Shown piece by piece: positions 32,121 through 44,164 of a stretch of 64,000 nucleotides of DNA. The stretch comes from Lactarius indigo. Its lineage: Eukaryota; Basidiomycota; Agaricomycetes; Russulales; Russulaceae. Below the pieces are notes generated by a model. That model was not told the DNA's origin. It saw nothing but the letters and a program-made list of their open reading frames with translations, and did not search any database. Every line of letters starts with the position of its first letter. The first letter of the stretch is position 1. Both the position numbers and the translations under genes were made by a program. Location of the stretch: positions 165,297 to 229,296 of the forward strand of contig JAFKAC010000092.1 of assembly GCA_025766275.1 (NCBI GenBank), read 5' to 3'.

Positions 32121-33173
32121 GCACGGCGTATCGGTGCATAAGCTCTGGTCATAACGGACAAATGCATCAGCGCCAGAGCCCTGAGTCGTCTCTGCTCCTT
32201 AGCGCCATCAAGTCGCTTGACATCATGCACAGGGTACTCAGCATCGTAACTTAGTCAAAGCGAAGATATGCAGCCGCTCTGCAAGACCAACTCTGACCGA
32301 GGTCCTCAATACCGTACTTACTCCGAACTTCAAACCTGGCCAAGACGAAAGCATCGCCTCGGCAACGTTACGGAACAAGATTGGCTATAGGGGGTGGCCC
32401 GAATATGGAAGAAGCTCCCCCCTGGCGCCCCCAGCGCAGTTGTAAAGTCCCTATTTGCACCGCCTTGTACGCGACGAACAAGGCGATAAGTAGCGACTAC
32501 GCTAGGAGCGACTCCGTATCGACTGCCGCTGAGAACCATGCCTGGGGACTACGTCGACGCCACTGCCACCAGCCTCAGTATATCCTTACCTGCATGCCGT
32601 TGAATTTGACAACCGCGGACGTGGTCCACCTCGGCGCTCATTGGTACGTATCTGTCGTTCGTGCATAAATGGAGCATTGATCTGACCTTGCGGTGTTGCA
32701 CAAACCCTAGAATGAGCTGTCCGTGCGCATCGCTGCAGCGGATGTTGTCATTGGCGATGAGCCCTCCATCATATGATCCCTGAAGTGGCCCAATGGGTCT
32801 CCGCCCCCTATCCTGCCAATGTTTCCGCAGTTACGTTGCAACGCAATGCTCTAGGCTAAATGCTTTTGGTCTATGCAACACCGATTGTGGTAACTGTATG
32901 GTCTTGGCGATTGTTTTGTGGCATCATCCGTCGAGCGGACATTCACTAGGCCAATGGTAGTGTGCGATACTTTTTTGATACCGCTAACTCCGGGTTATGA
33001 TACAGTCCCGCGGAGGTGAGCCCGTACCTGGCCAAGCTGCCTAAGTTAGGAGTCTGAGCATACCTTGGCTTCGCAACGGTGCGAACAGATGTTGACCATT
33101 CCCGTATAAATGTTCACCTAGCCGCCCTACCCTTTCTGATCCTAGGCCTCCAGCCAAATTCCCCACTGACAGG
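32121..33173. other. Intergenic, upstream part of the first protease duplication unit
   Basis: No gene recognised. From about 32540 it is homologous to 37085-37230 and 39960-40130, and 32840-33060 is homologous to 40400-40570 (shared GCAATGCTCTA, ATTCACTAGGCCA-type and CAGTCCCGCGGA blocks), showing that the duplication includes upstream DNA. Confidence 0.55.
33105..33110 (+). promoter_or_regulatory. TATA box of aspartic protease gene 1
   Basis: TATAAA 69 bp before the ATG. The same box and surroundings recur at 40722 (protease 2) and 37645 (relic). Confidence 0.6.
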
Positions 33174-34703
33174 ATGTACGTCTCTACCACGCTCATTATC
33201 GTCGCCCTCTCTTTTTTCGTCGAAGCAGCGCCGCAGTCACCACATTCTGGATTTGCTATACCCATTTCAAAGCGTTCACGAGTAGTACAAGATGTCAACG
33301 GTTTTGTTGATATTGCCAAGCTTCAGCGTGGCGTCCGTCACAGCATCTCGTTTGTACACCTTACCATTTCCATAAGGCAATTCACGTCTCATAATTGTTC
33401 TGTATCTAGAAAATACCATCACGGGTTCCTGGCCTACCAGCAGAACACTGGCAACCCCCATCCCTCTGCTCCCAAATTTAAACGTTCGGCGAAGCGTAGT
33501 AGAATTGGAAGCGACCCGATCGTTGAATCGTACTGGTATAGCGCTATATCCATCGGCAATCCTCCCCAAACTTTCACGGGTGAGTCATAGCTCCTCACAT
33601 TGTACCACTTTTGACGAACTCGACACAAATGCGCAGTGAACCTTGATACGGGCAGTGGCAGCTTGTTTGTTCCTAGCTTCACTTGCGGCAGCTCATGCAA
33701 CGGGCATTTGTCATATGATAGCCGGGATAGCCTCACTTCATATGATCTCGGGAAGTCATTTAATTTGGGATATTTTGACGGTACTGGGGTCAATGGTACG
33801 CTATACGCAGATAATGTCTCTATTGGTGGTTATACGGTAGGTTTGGACGGTTCGCTTACGTTTCTAGGTCTCTAACCTATCTTCCTCAGGCCAGGAAACA
33901 GACATTCGGCGCGGCAACTAGTTACTCGGATGGTTTCAAGTACCCCGGATGGATTCCAGACGGTCTTCTCGGTCTAGGATTCCCGAGCCTCTCGGCCTTT
34001 GGTGCTACTCCTCTTTTCCACACACTTGTCGCTCAGGGTATTTTACCCACCGATTCATTCGGACTCTGCCCCTCAGAGTTGTTCATTGGCGGAACCAACA
34101 GTAGCCTTTACAAGGGCAACTTCACCTATGTACCTGTCACCAAGGAGGTGCGGTTATGGAAAGAGGTCTCTTGATTCAGTGTTAATAATCACATTCTTCA
34201 GGGCTACTGGCAGACCAATATTGATGGTATATATGTCGGTGGGCAGAAAATCGCCGGCACAACCGATACCATCATCGACAGTGGCACTGCCATGATCCTC
34301 GGTGACAGCAAAACCGTGAAGGCTTTTTACGCTCAGATCCCTGGCTCTTATCTCATCGGAGACGGATACTACAGCAGTACGGAAATATATTTGGTCACAG
34401 AACCATCAATTGATTTTCTTTCTGCCAGTTCCCTGCTCATTCAATTCGGAAATCTCGTTCCAGTTCGGTAATGGAAACTTCACGCTTCAGCCTGGAACTT
34501 TTAATTTTGGTACCTACTCTGATAATCCAAATGCCTGCGTAGGCGGTATTGCGGCGAACGACCACGGTGAGCACTGTGTTCCACCGTGCTTCAACAGCTC
34601 ATAGGCGATAGGTTTCTGGGTTCTCGGGGACGTCTTCCTCGAAAATGTATACACGGAATTCGATGTGGGAAATAAGCGAATCGGCTTCGCTACCCCTGCG
34701 TAA
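33174..34703 (+). CDS. Secreted aspartic protease (A1, polyporopepsin-like), copy 1
   Basis: Seven exons giving 402 aa: 33174-33349, 33410-33579, 33637-33836, 33890-34147, 34202-34376, 34429-34566, 34612-34703. Signal peptide [18 protein letters not shown], then a propeptide ([18 protein letters not shown]). The catalytic motifs of the pepsin fold are both present: [14 protein letters not shown] and [13 protein letters not shown] disulphide-type CGSSC follows the first. The C-terminus [20 protein letters not shown] and RIGFATPA is standard. Extracellular acid protease, likely for nutrition or cell-wall remodelling (family knowledge). Copy 2 at 40796 has the same exon layout. The substrate-cleft flap appears altered ([15 protein letters not shown], against the Y-G-D-G-S of copy 2), so activity may differ. 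Confidence 0.93.
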
Positions 34704-35049
34704 CTGATCCGATTAGTGCAAGTCTTCAAAGAAAGTTTGGTTGCATATATAGTACCAGAGTCCCTGTACAACTTAATATTCGCAATATACATCGTCATCC
34801 TCCCTCTCGAAGTCCTCTGTACCGGCGACTATCCCTTTAGCACGATACTGCTGGTACTCGCTGGCAGTCGCTGGACCCCCTGGAGTCACCTCAAATTCTG
34901 GAACTCGCGGATCCGGGAGGCACTCACATATTTGCGATCGGTGACCTGTGCACCATCTAAAGCGGCTAATTATCAATTACTGTACACTACTACTGTTATC
35001 CCTATCACTACGATAGCTACCGAAGTCTTCGCGTGCCAACGCGCCGGTC
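34704..35049. other. Spacer between convergent protease 1 and membrane-protein gene A
   Basis: No gene recognised. Part of it (about 34840-34960) is homologous to 42470-42610 downstream of protease 2, so the spacer belongs to the duplication unit. Confidence 0.5.
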
Positions 35050-36460
35050 AGACAGTAGGCAAGCCATGGTAGCCCTGCGGGCGCAAGGGCTGCATGTTAG
35101 TGGGATTGTTCCCGTTCAAGTACCCATCGTAAGATACGGTGGGGGGAACGTTCTTGTTTGGTGTGGAAGTCGGTACGCCTTCTTGTAGCGTGGGGTACGT
35201 GCTTGGGTTGTTCGGGTCCTGTCACATCGCAACCAGTCCCACCGCCAAACAAGAGATGATCACACAAGACGCTGAGGAGGGGGTGAACAACATACATATA
35301 ACGTCATCAGCGACCCCTGTGTGTGGTCGTACGTCGGCGCAGGGTGAACCTGGCTCATTGGCGACGTCGATGGCGGAGGGGATTGCCCGTTAACCAAGAA
35401 CGCGGCAGATGGCGCCTGGGCGCGCTGCTGCCTTCGCCAGAAAACGAACACCAGACCGGCAATGGCGGCAATGGCTACGACGCCACCGGCGACGCCGCCT
35501 GCGATGGCGGCCGTGTTCGACCCACTTCTAGAAGAGGTTGATATGGGAGAGGTGGATGTCGGTGCAGATGAAGAGGTGCTGGAGGTAGGGCTAACACTCG
35601 ACGAGGATGACGTGATGATGAGTTCCCCTGGAAGGATCTCGGGAGTGTCTGAGGAGAGACGGTCGGTCAGACGGAAATCGTAAAGGGATAAAGGCCTACC
35701 GCCGGTAGTGAACGCCGCGGTGGCATTCCAGAGGTTCACAAGCTGAGGGGAGGTGATACAGGTTAAGTCGGGTTTTTTTAGATGCCAGCAGGGAGCGAAC
35801 CGTGACATCCCGGAGGGCCCACTGTGGAACACGTGTTTCTGGAGGTATAGGGTTTGGGAACCTGTGTGCGGAAATCCATCGCTCAGGACCAAGACCAAAC
35901 CTCAGCCAATATGGTCGACTCACGTGGAGGGGTCCATGGTTTTTGTGCAGTTATGCGAATAATCCGACCAGCTAAATGGCGCTGGGCGTGATTTTGGCAG
36001 ATTGCAGTGCAGCGGAATGACGTACGTCCTCAGGTCCCCTCCTTGACAAACACCGCAGGCACTCAGAAGATTATATACCACGGTATTGCAGAAGCACAGG
36101 TTTGCGCCTTGTTCTACAGGAGGACCCAAATACGAGTATGAAGAATCCTGTATTGGATATAAGGTAAACTCTGCCAGCGGTGAGGACACAGGCAATGCAC
36201 GCAAGATTTAGACATTACCGCCCCCGTGACATGTCCCCAGTAAGTTCGCTGCGACACTACACGAATTTTGGCCAATAGAGTTGAATGACTGGGTGTCGAT
36301 CGTGAAGCAGCCCACATAAAAGTAGGCGATAAAGATTTACCCATTGCAACGACAATGAGGTGCAGTTCGGGGCACTGATCTGGGCAACTACGACGTCACC
36401 GGCGGAGAGGAGAAAAAGGGACGTGAGCACAGCGAGACTCGAAGACACTCTCAACTGCAT
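35050..36460 (-). CDS. Cys-rich single-pass membrane protein, copy A (long tail)
   Basis: Agaricomycete family of unknown function. The ATG at 36460 gives a signal peptide (MQLRVSSSLAVLTSLFLLSA, cleavage near VAQ). Ectodomain: APNCTS, SFNSIGQNSC, CHGG, CFCNTVVYNLLSACGVCQGG, WSDYSHNC, and FPNPIPPETRVPQWALRDVT with NLWNATAA. A Ser/Thr mucin-like stalk leads to a Gly/Ala-rich membrane helix (IAGGVAGGVVAIAAIAGLVF) and a basic stop (FWRRQQRAQ). A ~75-residue cytoplasmic tail ends DPNNPSTYPT... YLNGNNPTNMQPLR and GYHGLPTV. About eight short introns join in phase, for example after SLQW and at HTQ|G. Convergent with protease 1. A membrane sensor or adhesion role is only a guess. Confidence 0.82.
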
Positions 36461-37721
36461 GACTATAATGGAGGGAGAAAGGTGATGATTTCCCAGGCCA
36501 TGCTGTAATGACAAAAAGGTTTTATATGAGAGCTAGGCGCGCAGCCGCACTACTGTCGCCAGCCCATATGGCTGCTTGCAATGGACCAATTACCGCTACT
36601 TCTTTGGCTGTGTGGGGAACAAACCAAGCGTAACGATGACGAAAGCCTGTGTGTACCTAATGATAGCACATCAGGGCATAATGTATTGGCGTATGACATG
36701 GCGGGCGCCTTAAGCCGAATGATCCAACTTGAAGAAATGCCGGCATAGTTATAAAGCTTTGTTTGGGGGGTTGGGAAGGCACGGCATCAACAGTTGCAGA
36801 TGACTTGATGAAGGACCCGACCCAGACCCAGCCAAGGACGCCAGCTGTTATAACGTGAGGAAGGGCTTGGTATATATGGACTCCGAGCCCAACTATCATC
36901 ATCTTTAAGGTAGACTTGCGTGAGTGGACCGGCAGTGGCCCAACGAGGGGTCACGCCATCACGCATCACGTGACACACCAAACAACTCCCGTTAACGTTC
37001 ATTGGCAGGCCGGCCCGGGTGTGTACATACAGCATTCCGACCTCCTCGTATCAGGCTGCTAACGCATTGGTATCGGATCGCGCCCCGAGAACCATGCCCA
37101 GGGATTGCATTGATCCCAGCCCCCGAATGTGTAACCTTCCTGTCGTTGAAGGTGACTGCGGATGTGGTCCACATGTGGTCAGTGGTCTGCCTTCAAGTTG
37201 TTGCCTCCGACAAGCCCTCTGATGCCTACCGGTGGGGATCCCTCATTCTCAATCATTCTCGTATATGGAACTGATCTGACCGTGCGGTATTTCATTTGCC
37301 TTTGAACTTGCTGTTTTCTCGCATCACCGTGGCAGGTGCTGTCCTCGGTAACAGGTCCTCTGGCATCATTCAAATCCTTACTGTATGTCCGGAACGTGGA
37401 TTAGAATGTCGGAATAATCCCAGTATACCAAATGTTAAGACCTTCTCTCCCCAAAGGGTTTCATCTACCCTAGTTCAGGCAAGGGGTCGTATTCTGGCCT
37501 AGCCCTCACCAATGCAGGGTAGTCCATAACAAATGTTTTCTATTTCTGGTGACAGTACCGGATTAGAAACCCTCGTACATTCCGCGGCAACCTGCGACCG
37601 CGGCCTGACGTTGACTTTGCAACAGTGCAAATGTGGCTATTCTGTATAAATGTTCACTGTCGTAACCCATTGACCCCGGCCATTCTGAACCCGGACTCCT
37701 AGTCTAATTCCCCTCTGACAA
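36461..37721. other. Intergenic, upstream part of duplication unit 2
   Basis: No gene recognised. 37080-37320 is homologous to upstream DNA of proteases 1 and 2. A TATAAA at 37645-37650 is the relic protease promoter. Confidence 0.5.
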
Positions 37722-37990
37722 GATGTACCTCCAGCACGCTCATTATCATCGCCGTTTCCTTTTTCGTCAAGGCAGCGCCATGGTCACTACATTCTGAATT
37801 TGCTATACCTATTCCAAAGCGCATGAAAGTACACGATGTCGACGTTTTGTTGACATCGCGAAGCTCCAGCGCGGCGTCCATCACAACATTACGTTAGTAT
37901 TCCTTACCATTCCATGAAGCGGATCACCTCTCTTACAGTAATCGGTTTGAATGTAAAAAATATCATCACCCGCATTTCTCTGATTGTCTA
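37722..37990 (+). pseudogene. Relic of the aspartic protease gene (first exon and part of intron 1)
   Basis: DNA homologous to the first exon of both protease genes, with the same TATA context and signal-peptide region, but small deletions shift the frame after the ATG. It still shows the AAGCTCCAGCGCGGCGTCCA block (KLQRGVHHN) and the start of intron 1. Homology ends around 37990, and the rest of the gene is missing. Confidence 0.8.
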
Positions 37991-38227
37991 AGCTGTGTCT
38001 TATAGACTTCGTGCCTCTCTCTCAAGCAACTGGGACCCAGTAGTGGCCACATGGGCTCCTTTTTCTTTGACTTCTTTCCCTTCGCGTTGACTTGGCATCG
38101 ACATAAGGAGGTTCCACAACTATTAGTTAAGTCACGATTGCGCCAGCCTCAAACTCATCTAAGTCGGGCTCACATCTGTGATAGACATAACAGTCGGGGG
38201 TGCCAGCCCAAACCTGCTTGACAGTAT

Positions 38228-39166
38228 TCAGATGGTAAAGGTACATCTCAGCCCGCAATGGTCACTCCAAGGGATCTCGACAACTTTCTCACCCGGCCTG
38301 GGCACCTCAATAAGACCAGGGCGCAGGACTTCCATTTCCTTAGCTTTTAAGCCCATCATTGCAACTTTGTCCAACCTGCCCGGCCCCAGTCCATCCCGCC
38401 GTCCCACGCCGACACCCCACGTAGCTCCATCAGGGTCTGCCCTCCCATGCAATGCGACCCACGCATCTACCAGTTTGTTTTTTTCGACGAGCCCATCATC
38501 CTCGGGGCTGATAGCGTTAAAGTCGCCCGCAATGATCCCGCCACTGCATCCTGGCTCGCGCAGGACGTCGGCCAGTATCTCCATCTGCTGGGCGCGATAA
38601 TGTAGCGTATCCCTGAGCGAGTCGAGGTGCACGTTGATGAGACGGAAGACCGTGCCCGGCGCGGTTGGGGGGATGATGTCTACACAAAGCGCATCTCTCC
38701 CGTACTTACTCGGGAGTGTCACGCGGGAGACGCGCCCAAGCATGGGCTTTCCACCTCCCTCGATCCCATTGCCTTCCTTCTCCTGCGAATCCAGGCCGGG
38801 GACAAAACGCGCGCTGGACAGCAACGTCATGGTCGCAAAGGGCACTTTCTCAAACGACGTCTGGTCCTCGGCGTCAGTCACCAGGAATGCAGCGCGCACT
38901 CTCGCATTGTCCAGGAGAGAGGCGCGGACGTCGGGCGTGACTTCTTGGAGAAAGATGATATCAGGAGATTTTGGTCCCTCGAGGATATGATCGAGGATGA
39001 GTTTGGCACGTGAGATGGCCCGCGAGGAGAAGGCGTCGATGTTCCATGATGTGAGAGAAAGCCTCTGCGTGAGTTGGCTCTGTGCGCTCCTCGAAGATAC
39101 GGGTGCCCACATTCGGGTGGAGGGGTTGAAGGCAGAAAGAGTACGCCAGAATCTTTTGATGGCCAT
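38228..39166 (-). CDS. Endonuclease/exonuclease/phosphatase family protein, TDP2-like
   Basis: Single-exon, 312 aa, intact. Metal-dependent phosphodiesterase fold: SLTSWNIDAFSSRAISRAKL and PDIIFLQEVTP (metal-binding Glu), RLINVHLDSLRD (catalytic His/Asp region), IIAGDFNAISPEDD (Asp/Asn pair), and WSDHCGLRCTF (C-terminal Asp-His). The spacing and the WNIDxxD-like opening are closest to tyrosyl-DNA phosphodiesterase 2, which removes topoisomerase 2 adducts from DNA 5' ends; that exact activity is inferred. The N-terminus is basic and unstructured. It lies inside the relic duplication unit, between a protease remnant and a membrane-protein remnant, yet shows no decay. Confidence 0.85.
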   Translation of the reverse strand: MAIKRFWRTLSAFNPSTRMWAPVSSRSAQSQLTQRLSLTSWNIDAFSSRAISRAKLILDHILEGPKSPDIIFLQEVTPDVRASLLDNARVRAAFLVTDAEDQTSFEKVPFATMTLLSSARFVPGLDSQEKEGNGIEGGGKPMLGRVSRVTLPSKYGRDALCVDIIPPTAPGTVFRLINVHLDSLRDTLHYRAQQMEILADVLREPGCSGGIIAGDFNAISPEDDGLVEKNKLVDAWVALHGRADPDGATWGVGVGRRDGLGPGRLDKVAMMGLKAKEMEVLRPGLIEVPRPGEKVVEIPWSDHCGLRCTFTI

Positions 39167-39297
39167 GGTGGTGTGTCGGAAAGCGGGAAGCTTCTGGCTG
39201 GAATTTAAGTACCGCGGAGGTTTAAATAGGTGGCTATGCCTGACTCACTCTGCCTCTGCCCTGCTCTACCGCCTACCATATGTCTAAACCCGACGTG

Positions 39298-39760
39298 CCG
39301 ATGAGTTCCCCTGGAAGGATCTTGGGAGTGTCTGAGGAGAGACAGCTGGTCAGACGGAAACTGTAAATGAATAAAGTCCTACCGCCGATAGTGAACGCCG
39401 TGGTGGCATCCCAGAGGTTTACAAGCTGAGGGGAGCTGATACCGGTTATGTTAGTTTAGACACCAGCGACGTCCCGGAGAGCCCACCGTGGAACGCGTAT
39501 TTCTGGAAATACAGGGTTTGGGAACCTGCGTGCAGAAATCCACTACTCAGGGCCAAGGCCAAACATAAGCCAATCTACTGTGATGGTCGACTCATGTAGA
39601 GGAGTCCATGGTTCTTGTGCAATTATGTGAATAATTCGACCAGTTAAATCATGCTGGGAGTAATTTCGGCAGATTTCAGTCAACGGAATGAGACATACGT
39701 TTTCAGGTCCTCTCCTTGGCACACACTAGAGGCACTAACAAGATTATATATATAGACTGA
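39298..39760 (-). pseudogene. Relic of the Cys-rich membrane-protein gene (unit 2)
   Basis: Strongly similar at DNA level to 35622-36090 of copy A: the stalk start, the NLWNATAA-like exon, the FPNP..P.GT.VPxWA exon and part of the WSDY exon. The signal peptide, most of the Cys-rich region, the membrane helix and the tail are missing, and small deletions break the frame. Confidence 0.75.
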
Positions 39761-40795
39761 TTTCAAGTTGCGGCCCGGCAGAAGTCCAATGGAGGGTTAC
39801 GCCGTCATCATGTCATCCATCATGTAACACTCACCACTGGCAAGAAACTCCCGTTCAGACCGGTGTGTATTCTGACCTCTTCATATACAGGCTGCTACCC
39901 CCGGCTAACTTGTGCATGATAAGTAGCTTCTACTCTAGAAGCGCCTTGGTGTCGATCGTCTCCCGAGAGCTCTTCCCAGGGACTGCGTCGACCCCAGCCC
40001 CCGAATGTGTAAGTGTAGCGGCCTTCCTGCCGTTGAAGGCGACTGCAAATGTGGCCCACTTGCTCATGTGGACTACCTCGTTGCCTCTGATGCCCAGTGG
40101 TGCAGATCCCCCGTTCTTGTATATGGAGCCGATCTGATTGTGCGGTGTTTCATAGGCCTTTGAATGAGCTGTTTTCTCGCATCACCGCGGCAGGTGCTGC
40201 CCTCGGTAATTGGCCCTGTGGCATCATTCCCCGAGGCAGCCTAAAGAGTCTCCAAATTCTCATGTCCGAAACGTGAATCATAATATCGGAATAATCATAT
40301 GATAAGATCTTCGCTCCCCAAAGGGTTTCATCCGCCCTGGTTCGGGCAAGGCTTATCCTGTTCACGTTTCTGTGGGTCGCAGTTACGTCGCAACGCAATG
40401 CTCTAAGCTTAAAAGGGTATCAGTCTGAACACTACCGAATATATTGTGGTAACTACTAACTGGTCTCGCCCCGGGTCTATCATATCTATCAGGCAGACGT
40501 TCACTAGGCCAGTTATGGTACTATACTTTTTCGATACCGCTGACTCCTAGCCACAGAGTCCCGCGGATGTGAGCCCTCTCCAACACGGGGTACCTAGGAC
40601 CCTGGAGAATGTTTGCTATTCCTGGCGACAGCACCAGATGGGAAACCCCCGTACATTCCGCAGCAACCTGCAACCACGGCCTGACGTTGACTTCGTGGCA
40701 GCGCAAATGTTGGTCATTCCATATAAATATTCACCATCGTGGCCCATCGGCCCCAGCCATTCTGAACCCAGGACGTCCAATTCCCCACTGACAGG
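39761..40795. other. Intergenic, upstream part of duplication unit 3
   Basis: No gene recognised. Homologous to the upstream regions of protease 1 and the relic; TATAAA at 40722-40727, 74 bp before the protease 2 ATG. Confidence 0.5.
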
Positions 40796-42327
40796 ATGTA
40801 CCTCTCCACCACGCTCATTATCGTCACCCTCTCCTTTCTCGTCGAAGCAGCTCCCCAGTCACCAAGTTCTGGATTCGCTATACCTATTTCAAAGCGCACG
40901 AAAGTACATGATGTCAACGGTTTTGTTGATATAGTCAAGCTTCAGCGTGGCGTCCGTCACAGCATTACGTTTGTATTCCTTACCATTTCCATGAAGCGAA
41001 CTACTTCTCATAATCGGTCTGAATCTAGAAAATACCATCACGGGTTCCAGGCCTACCAGCAGAACACTGGTACCCATCACCCCTCTGCTCCCAAAGTGAA
41101 GCGGTCTGAGGATTATAGCACTGGAAACGAAACAATTGTCGAACCGTACTGGTATGGCTCTATATCCGTTGGTACTCCTGCCACGACTTTCACTGGTGAG
41201 TTGTAGCTCCTCATGTCCTACTATTTAGAGCGAACTCAGAAATGCACAGTGAACTTCGATACGGGGAGCAGTGACATGTTTCTTCCTAGCTCTACTTGTG
41301 ATAGTTCTTGCAACGGGCACATACTATATAATTCCTCGGAAAGCTCCACTTCATACAATCTCGAGGCGGCGCCATTTTTCCTGCAATACGGTGACGGTTC
41401 TGCAGTTCGTGGAACGCTTTACACAGACGACGTCTCTATTGCTGGCTATACGGTCGGCTTATGCAGTTCACCCACGTTTCCGGGTCATTAACCCATTCCT
41501 TCCCCAGGCTAAGAACCAGACACTCGGTGGGGCTAATAGTTATGCAGACCGCTTTACGTACCCCGGATGGCTTCCAGATGGTCTTCTCGGTCTGGGATTC
41601 CCAAGCCTCTCAGGTTATGGCGCTACTCCTCTCTTCCACACCCTTGTCGCTCAGGGTGTTTTACCTACTAATTCATTCGGTCTCTGCCCTTCAGAGTTGT
41701 TCATTGGTGGAAGTAACGACCAACTTCACAAGGGAGACTTCACTTATGTACCTGTTACCCAAGAGGTGCGGCTATGGAAAGAGGTCCCTCGAATTGATGT
41801 TAATGACCGCATACTTCAGGGCTACTGGCAGACCAATATTGATGGTATATATCTTGACGGGCAGCAAATCGCCAGTATGACCGATGCGATCATCGACAGT
41901 GGCACGGCCATGATCCTCGGTGACAACAAAACTGTGACAGCTTTTTACAATCAGATCCCTGGGTCTTATCTCATCGGAGACGGATACTACAGTGGTACGG
42001 AAATAGGATGGTTTTTATTTTCGTCACACTTTATTTTCTCTTTGCCAGTGCCATGCTCATTCGATTCGGAAATCTCGTTCCAGTTTGGATCAGGCAGCTT
42101 CACGCTTCAGCCTCGAACTTTTAATTTTGGTACCTACTCTGCAGACCCAAACGCCTGCGTAGGCGGTATTGTAGCAAACGACGATTTTGGTAAAGTACTA
42201 TACTTCGCCGTGCTTCTATGTCTGATCAGCGATAGGTTTCTGGATTCTTGGCGACGTCTTCCTAGAAAACGTATATACAGAATTTGACGTAGGAAATACG
42301 CGGATCGGGTTCGCTACCCCTGCGTAG
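40796..42327 (+). CDS. Secreted aspartic protease (A1, polyporopepsin-like), copy 2
   Basis: Seven exons with the same phases as copy 1, also 402 aa: 40796-40968, 41029-41195, 41250-41452, 41508-41765, 41820-41994, 42049-42189, 42236-42327. Signal peptide [18 protein letters not shown]. Catalytic [14 protein letters not shown] and [12 protein letters not shown] are both present; the flap reads [18 protein letters not shown], the normal pepsin-type Y-G-D-G-S. This copy therefore looks the more typical enzyme of the pair. The downstream neighbour is membrane-protein copy B on the opposite strand, after a longer spacer. Confidence 0.94.
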
Positions 42328-44164
42328 TCGTTGGTTCGATTGGTGCAGGTCCCCAAAGCAAGTTTGGTTGCATAGCGATGATATACCTAAGTCGCTATGC
42401 AGCTTAATATTCGCAATATATGTTGCCATGTTTCCATCCCCTCTCACATTCTCGAAGACCCCCATACTAGCTATTCCTTTGGTACGATATAGCTAGTACT
42501 CAATGTGCTCTTGGAGTGTTCCTTTGATGCGAGAGCCTGGATTCCGGCTTGGATTCCAGGAACCCCCGGATCGCGGATCGGGAGGCACTTATGTCTTTGC
42601 AATCGGTGGCTTGCACACCGTCCAATTACTGGGCGGTACTAGTAGTGAATGAACAAAGCGCGAGGATGACAATCCCTGGGTGTGCCAAGTCTACGTACTT
42701 TCCCACCTTTCCCAACCAGACAACATAAGAGATGATAAGGTACTCGCTATAGACGAACTTGAGGGTTAACGGTGCATACATTGTACCCAGCGCAGGGCTA
42801 GGGAGCGATGCGGAAATATCAAGTAGAGCCCAACGAATGTGAATCGGACCTACCTGGCCCTTCCCAGGCCGGTTCTTCCAGATGTGCTGTCGTAGTTGAG
42901 CGGGAACACGCCTGCGCTCACGTTATAGGATGCTCAGTTGAGAACCCTCATTATAAGATTCGTGTGTAAGCCCTGATCCGGGATCAATGGTCATAGCGGT
43001 CACAAATAAGTTCCAGCTTGAAACCACATCAGCTAAGACGATTTTAAAGGCATAAATCTCCTACTGGGCACGGCGACGCTTGGGTCTAAGTAGCGGCTAT
43101 CGACTGGCTTGCCGAAATTACTGAAGGTCGAAGTCAATATGAGATTATCAATGAAACTTGAACTACATTGACCACCGTATACCTGGAAACTGATGAGTAT
43201 CAGGAAAACACAGAAATAAGAAACCGACAGATGATTCGACTACACTGGTGCCTAACCATTTAGTAATGGAAAAAAGGTTATAGCGTCCATGGGTCCGTAT
43301 GTCGCAGTAAGTGTTGATCGCCTGCCAGCACAAACGGAATACTTGTCACCATCGGCAGCCTGCTTGACAATTGAGCTCATTTTGGACATAGCGATGATAG
43401 CGACGACATCCTTGATTGCGAGATTAGATTGTTTGTTAGTTGACAGAACACCCGCTAAAGACCTTTGTCGATGGACATTCAAGTCGTTGGTATTCAGAAT
43501 CACCGACGTATACAACGCACTGATCGTGGAATGGAACAACCGTGCCGAGTAACTTAATCACTTGGAGCAGTTTATTCACGGACCGGCTGCCGGTGGCTGT
43601 CTTTGGTTTCGGCCTTGCACCCGGTCTGTTTCCGAACTTGGATCATGGCCATGGCCTTGGTCATGGCGCTCGAGCTTGGATGTTCCTAGTATGTAGCTCC
43701 GGTGAGTTCACTTTTTTGGGATTTGAACCGAGTTATCCCGACAGTTATCCCGACAGCTGCACTGCAAGGGCAGTTCTGGAAGTGTCTAGTTCGTCCCATG
43801 TCCCCCATATCCTGTATGTTCGGTGTTCTCCCTCGGACTTTTCTTGCGAGCGGTATGTTTTAAATGCAGGTACAAGTGTTTCTGGGTTACGAGAGTCTGT
43901 GGCTCGAAACCTAGCCAGTATATGGTTATATATATTCAGGAACAGATTCAGTGTCGTAGTATACACTATTGAGTGTAGACTGGTAGACTGGAAGTACAGT
44001 AGTGCTTATAGGCCGAATTTATTGGCATAGACTATATAACGTAGCCTATTTTATCCGCAACACTTGTTAACAAGGAAAATTGACAGTCACATGCCCACAC
44101 AAACATCCACGCCGATGCACACGTACATAACCTTAGCTGGTGATTACATCGATGGTTACACGAT
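42328..44164. other. Intergenic between protease 2 and membrane-protein gene B
   Basis: About 1.8 kb without a recognisable gene. The first ~280 bp match the 3' flank of protease 1. Open frames at 43252-43552 and 43542-44030 have no recognisable domain. Confidence 0.5.

Noticed and set aside
32121..33060. Possible extra gene upstream of protease 1
   Set aside because: Only short frames, and the homology to other duplication units is at DNA level without a conserved frame.
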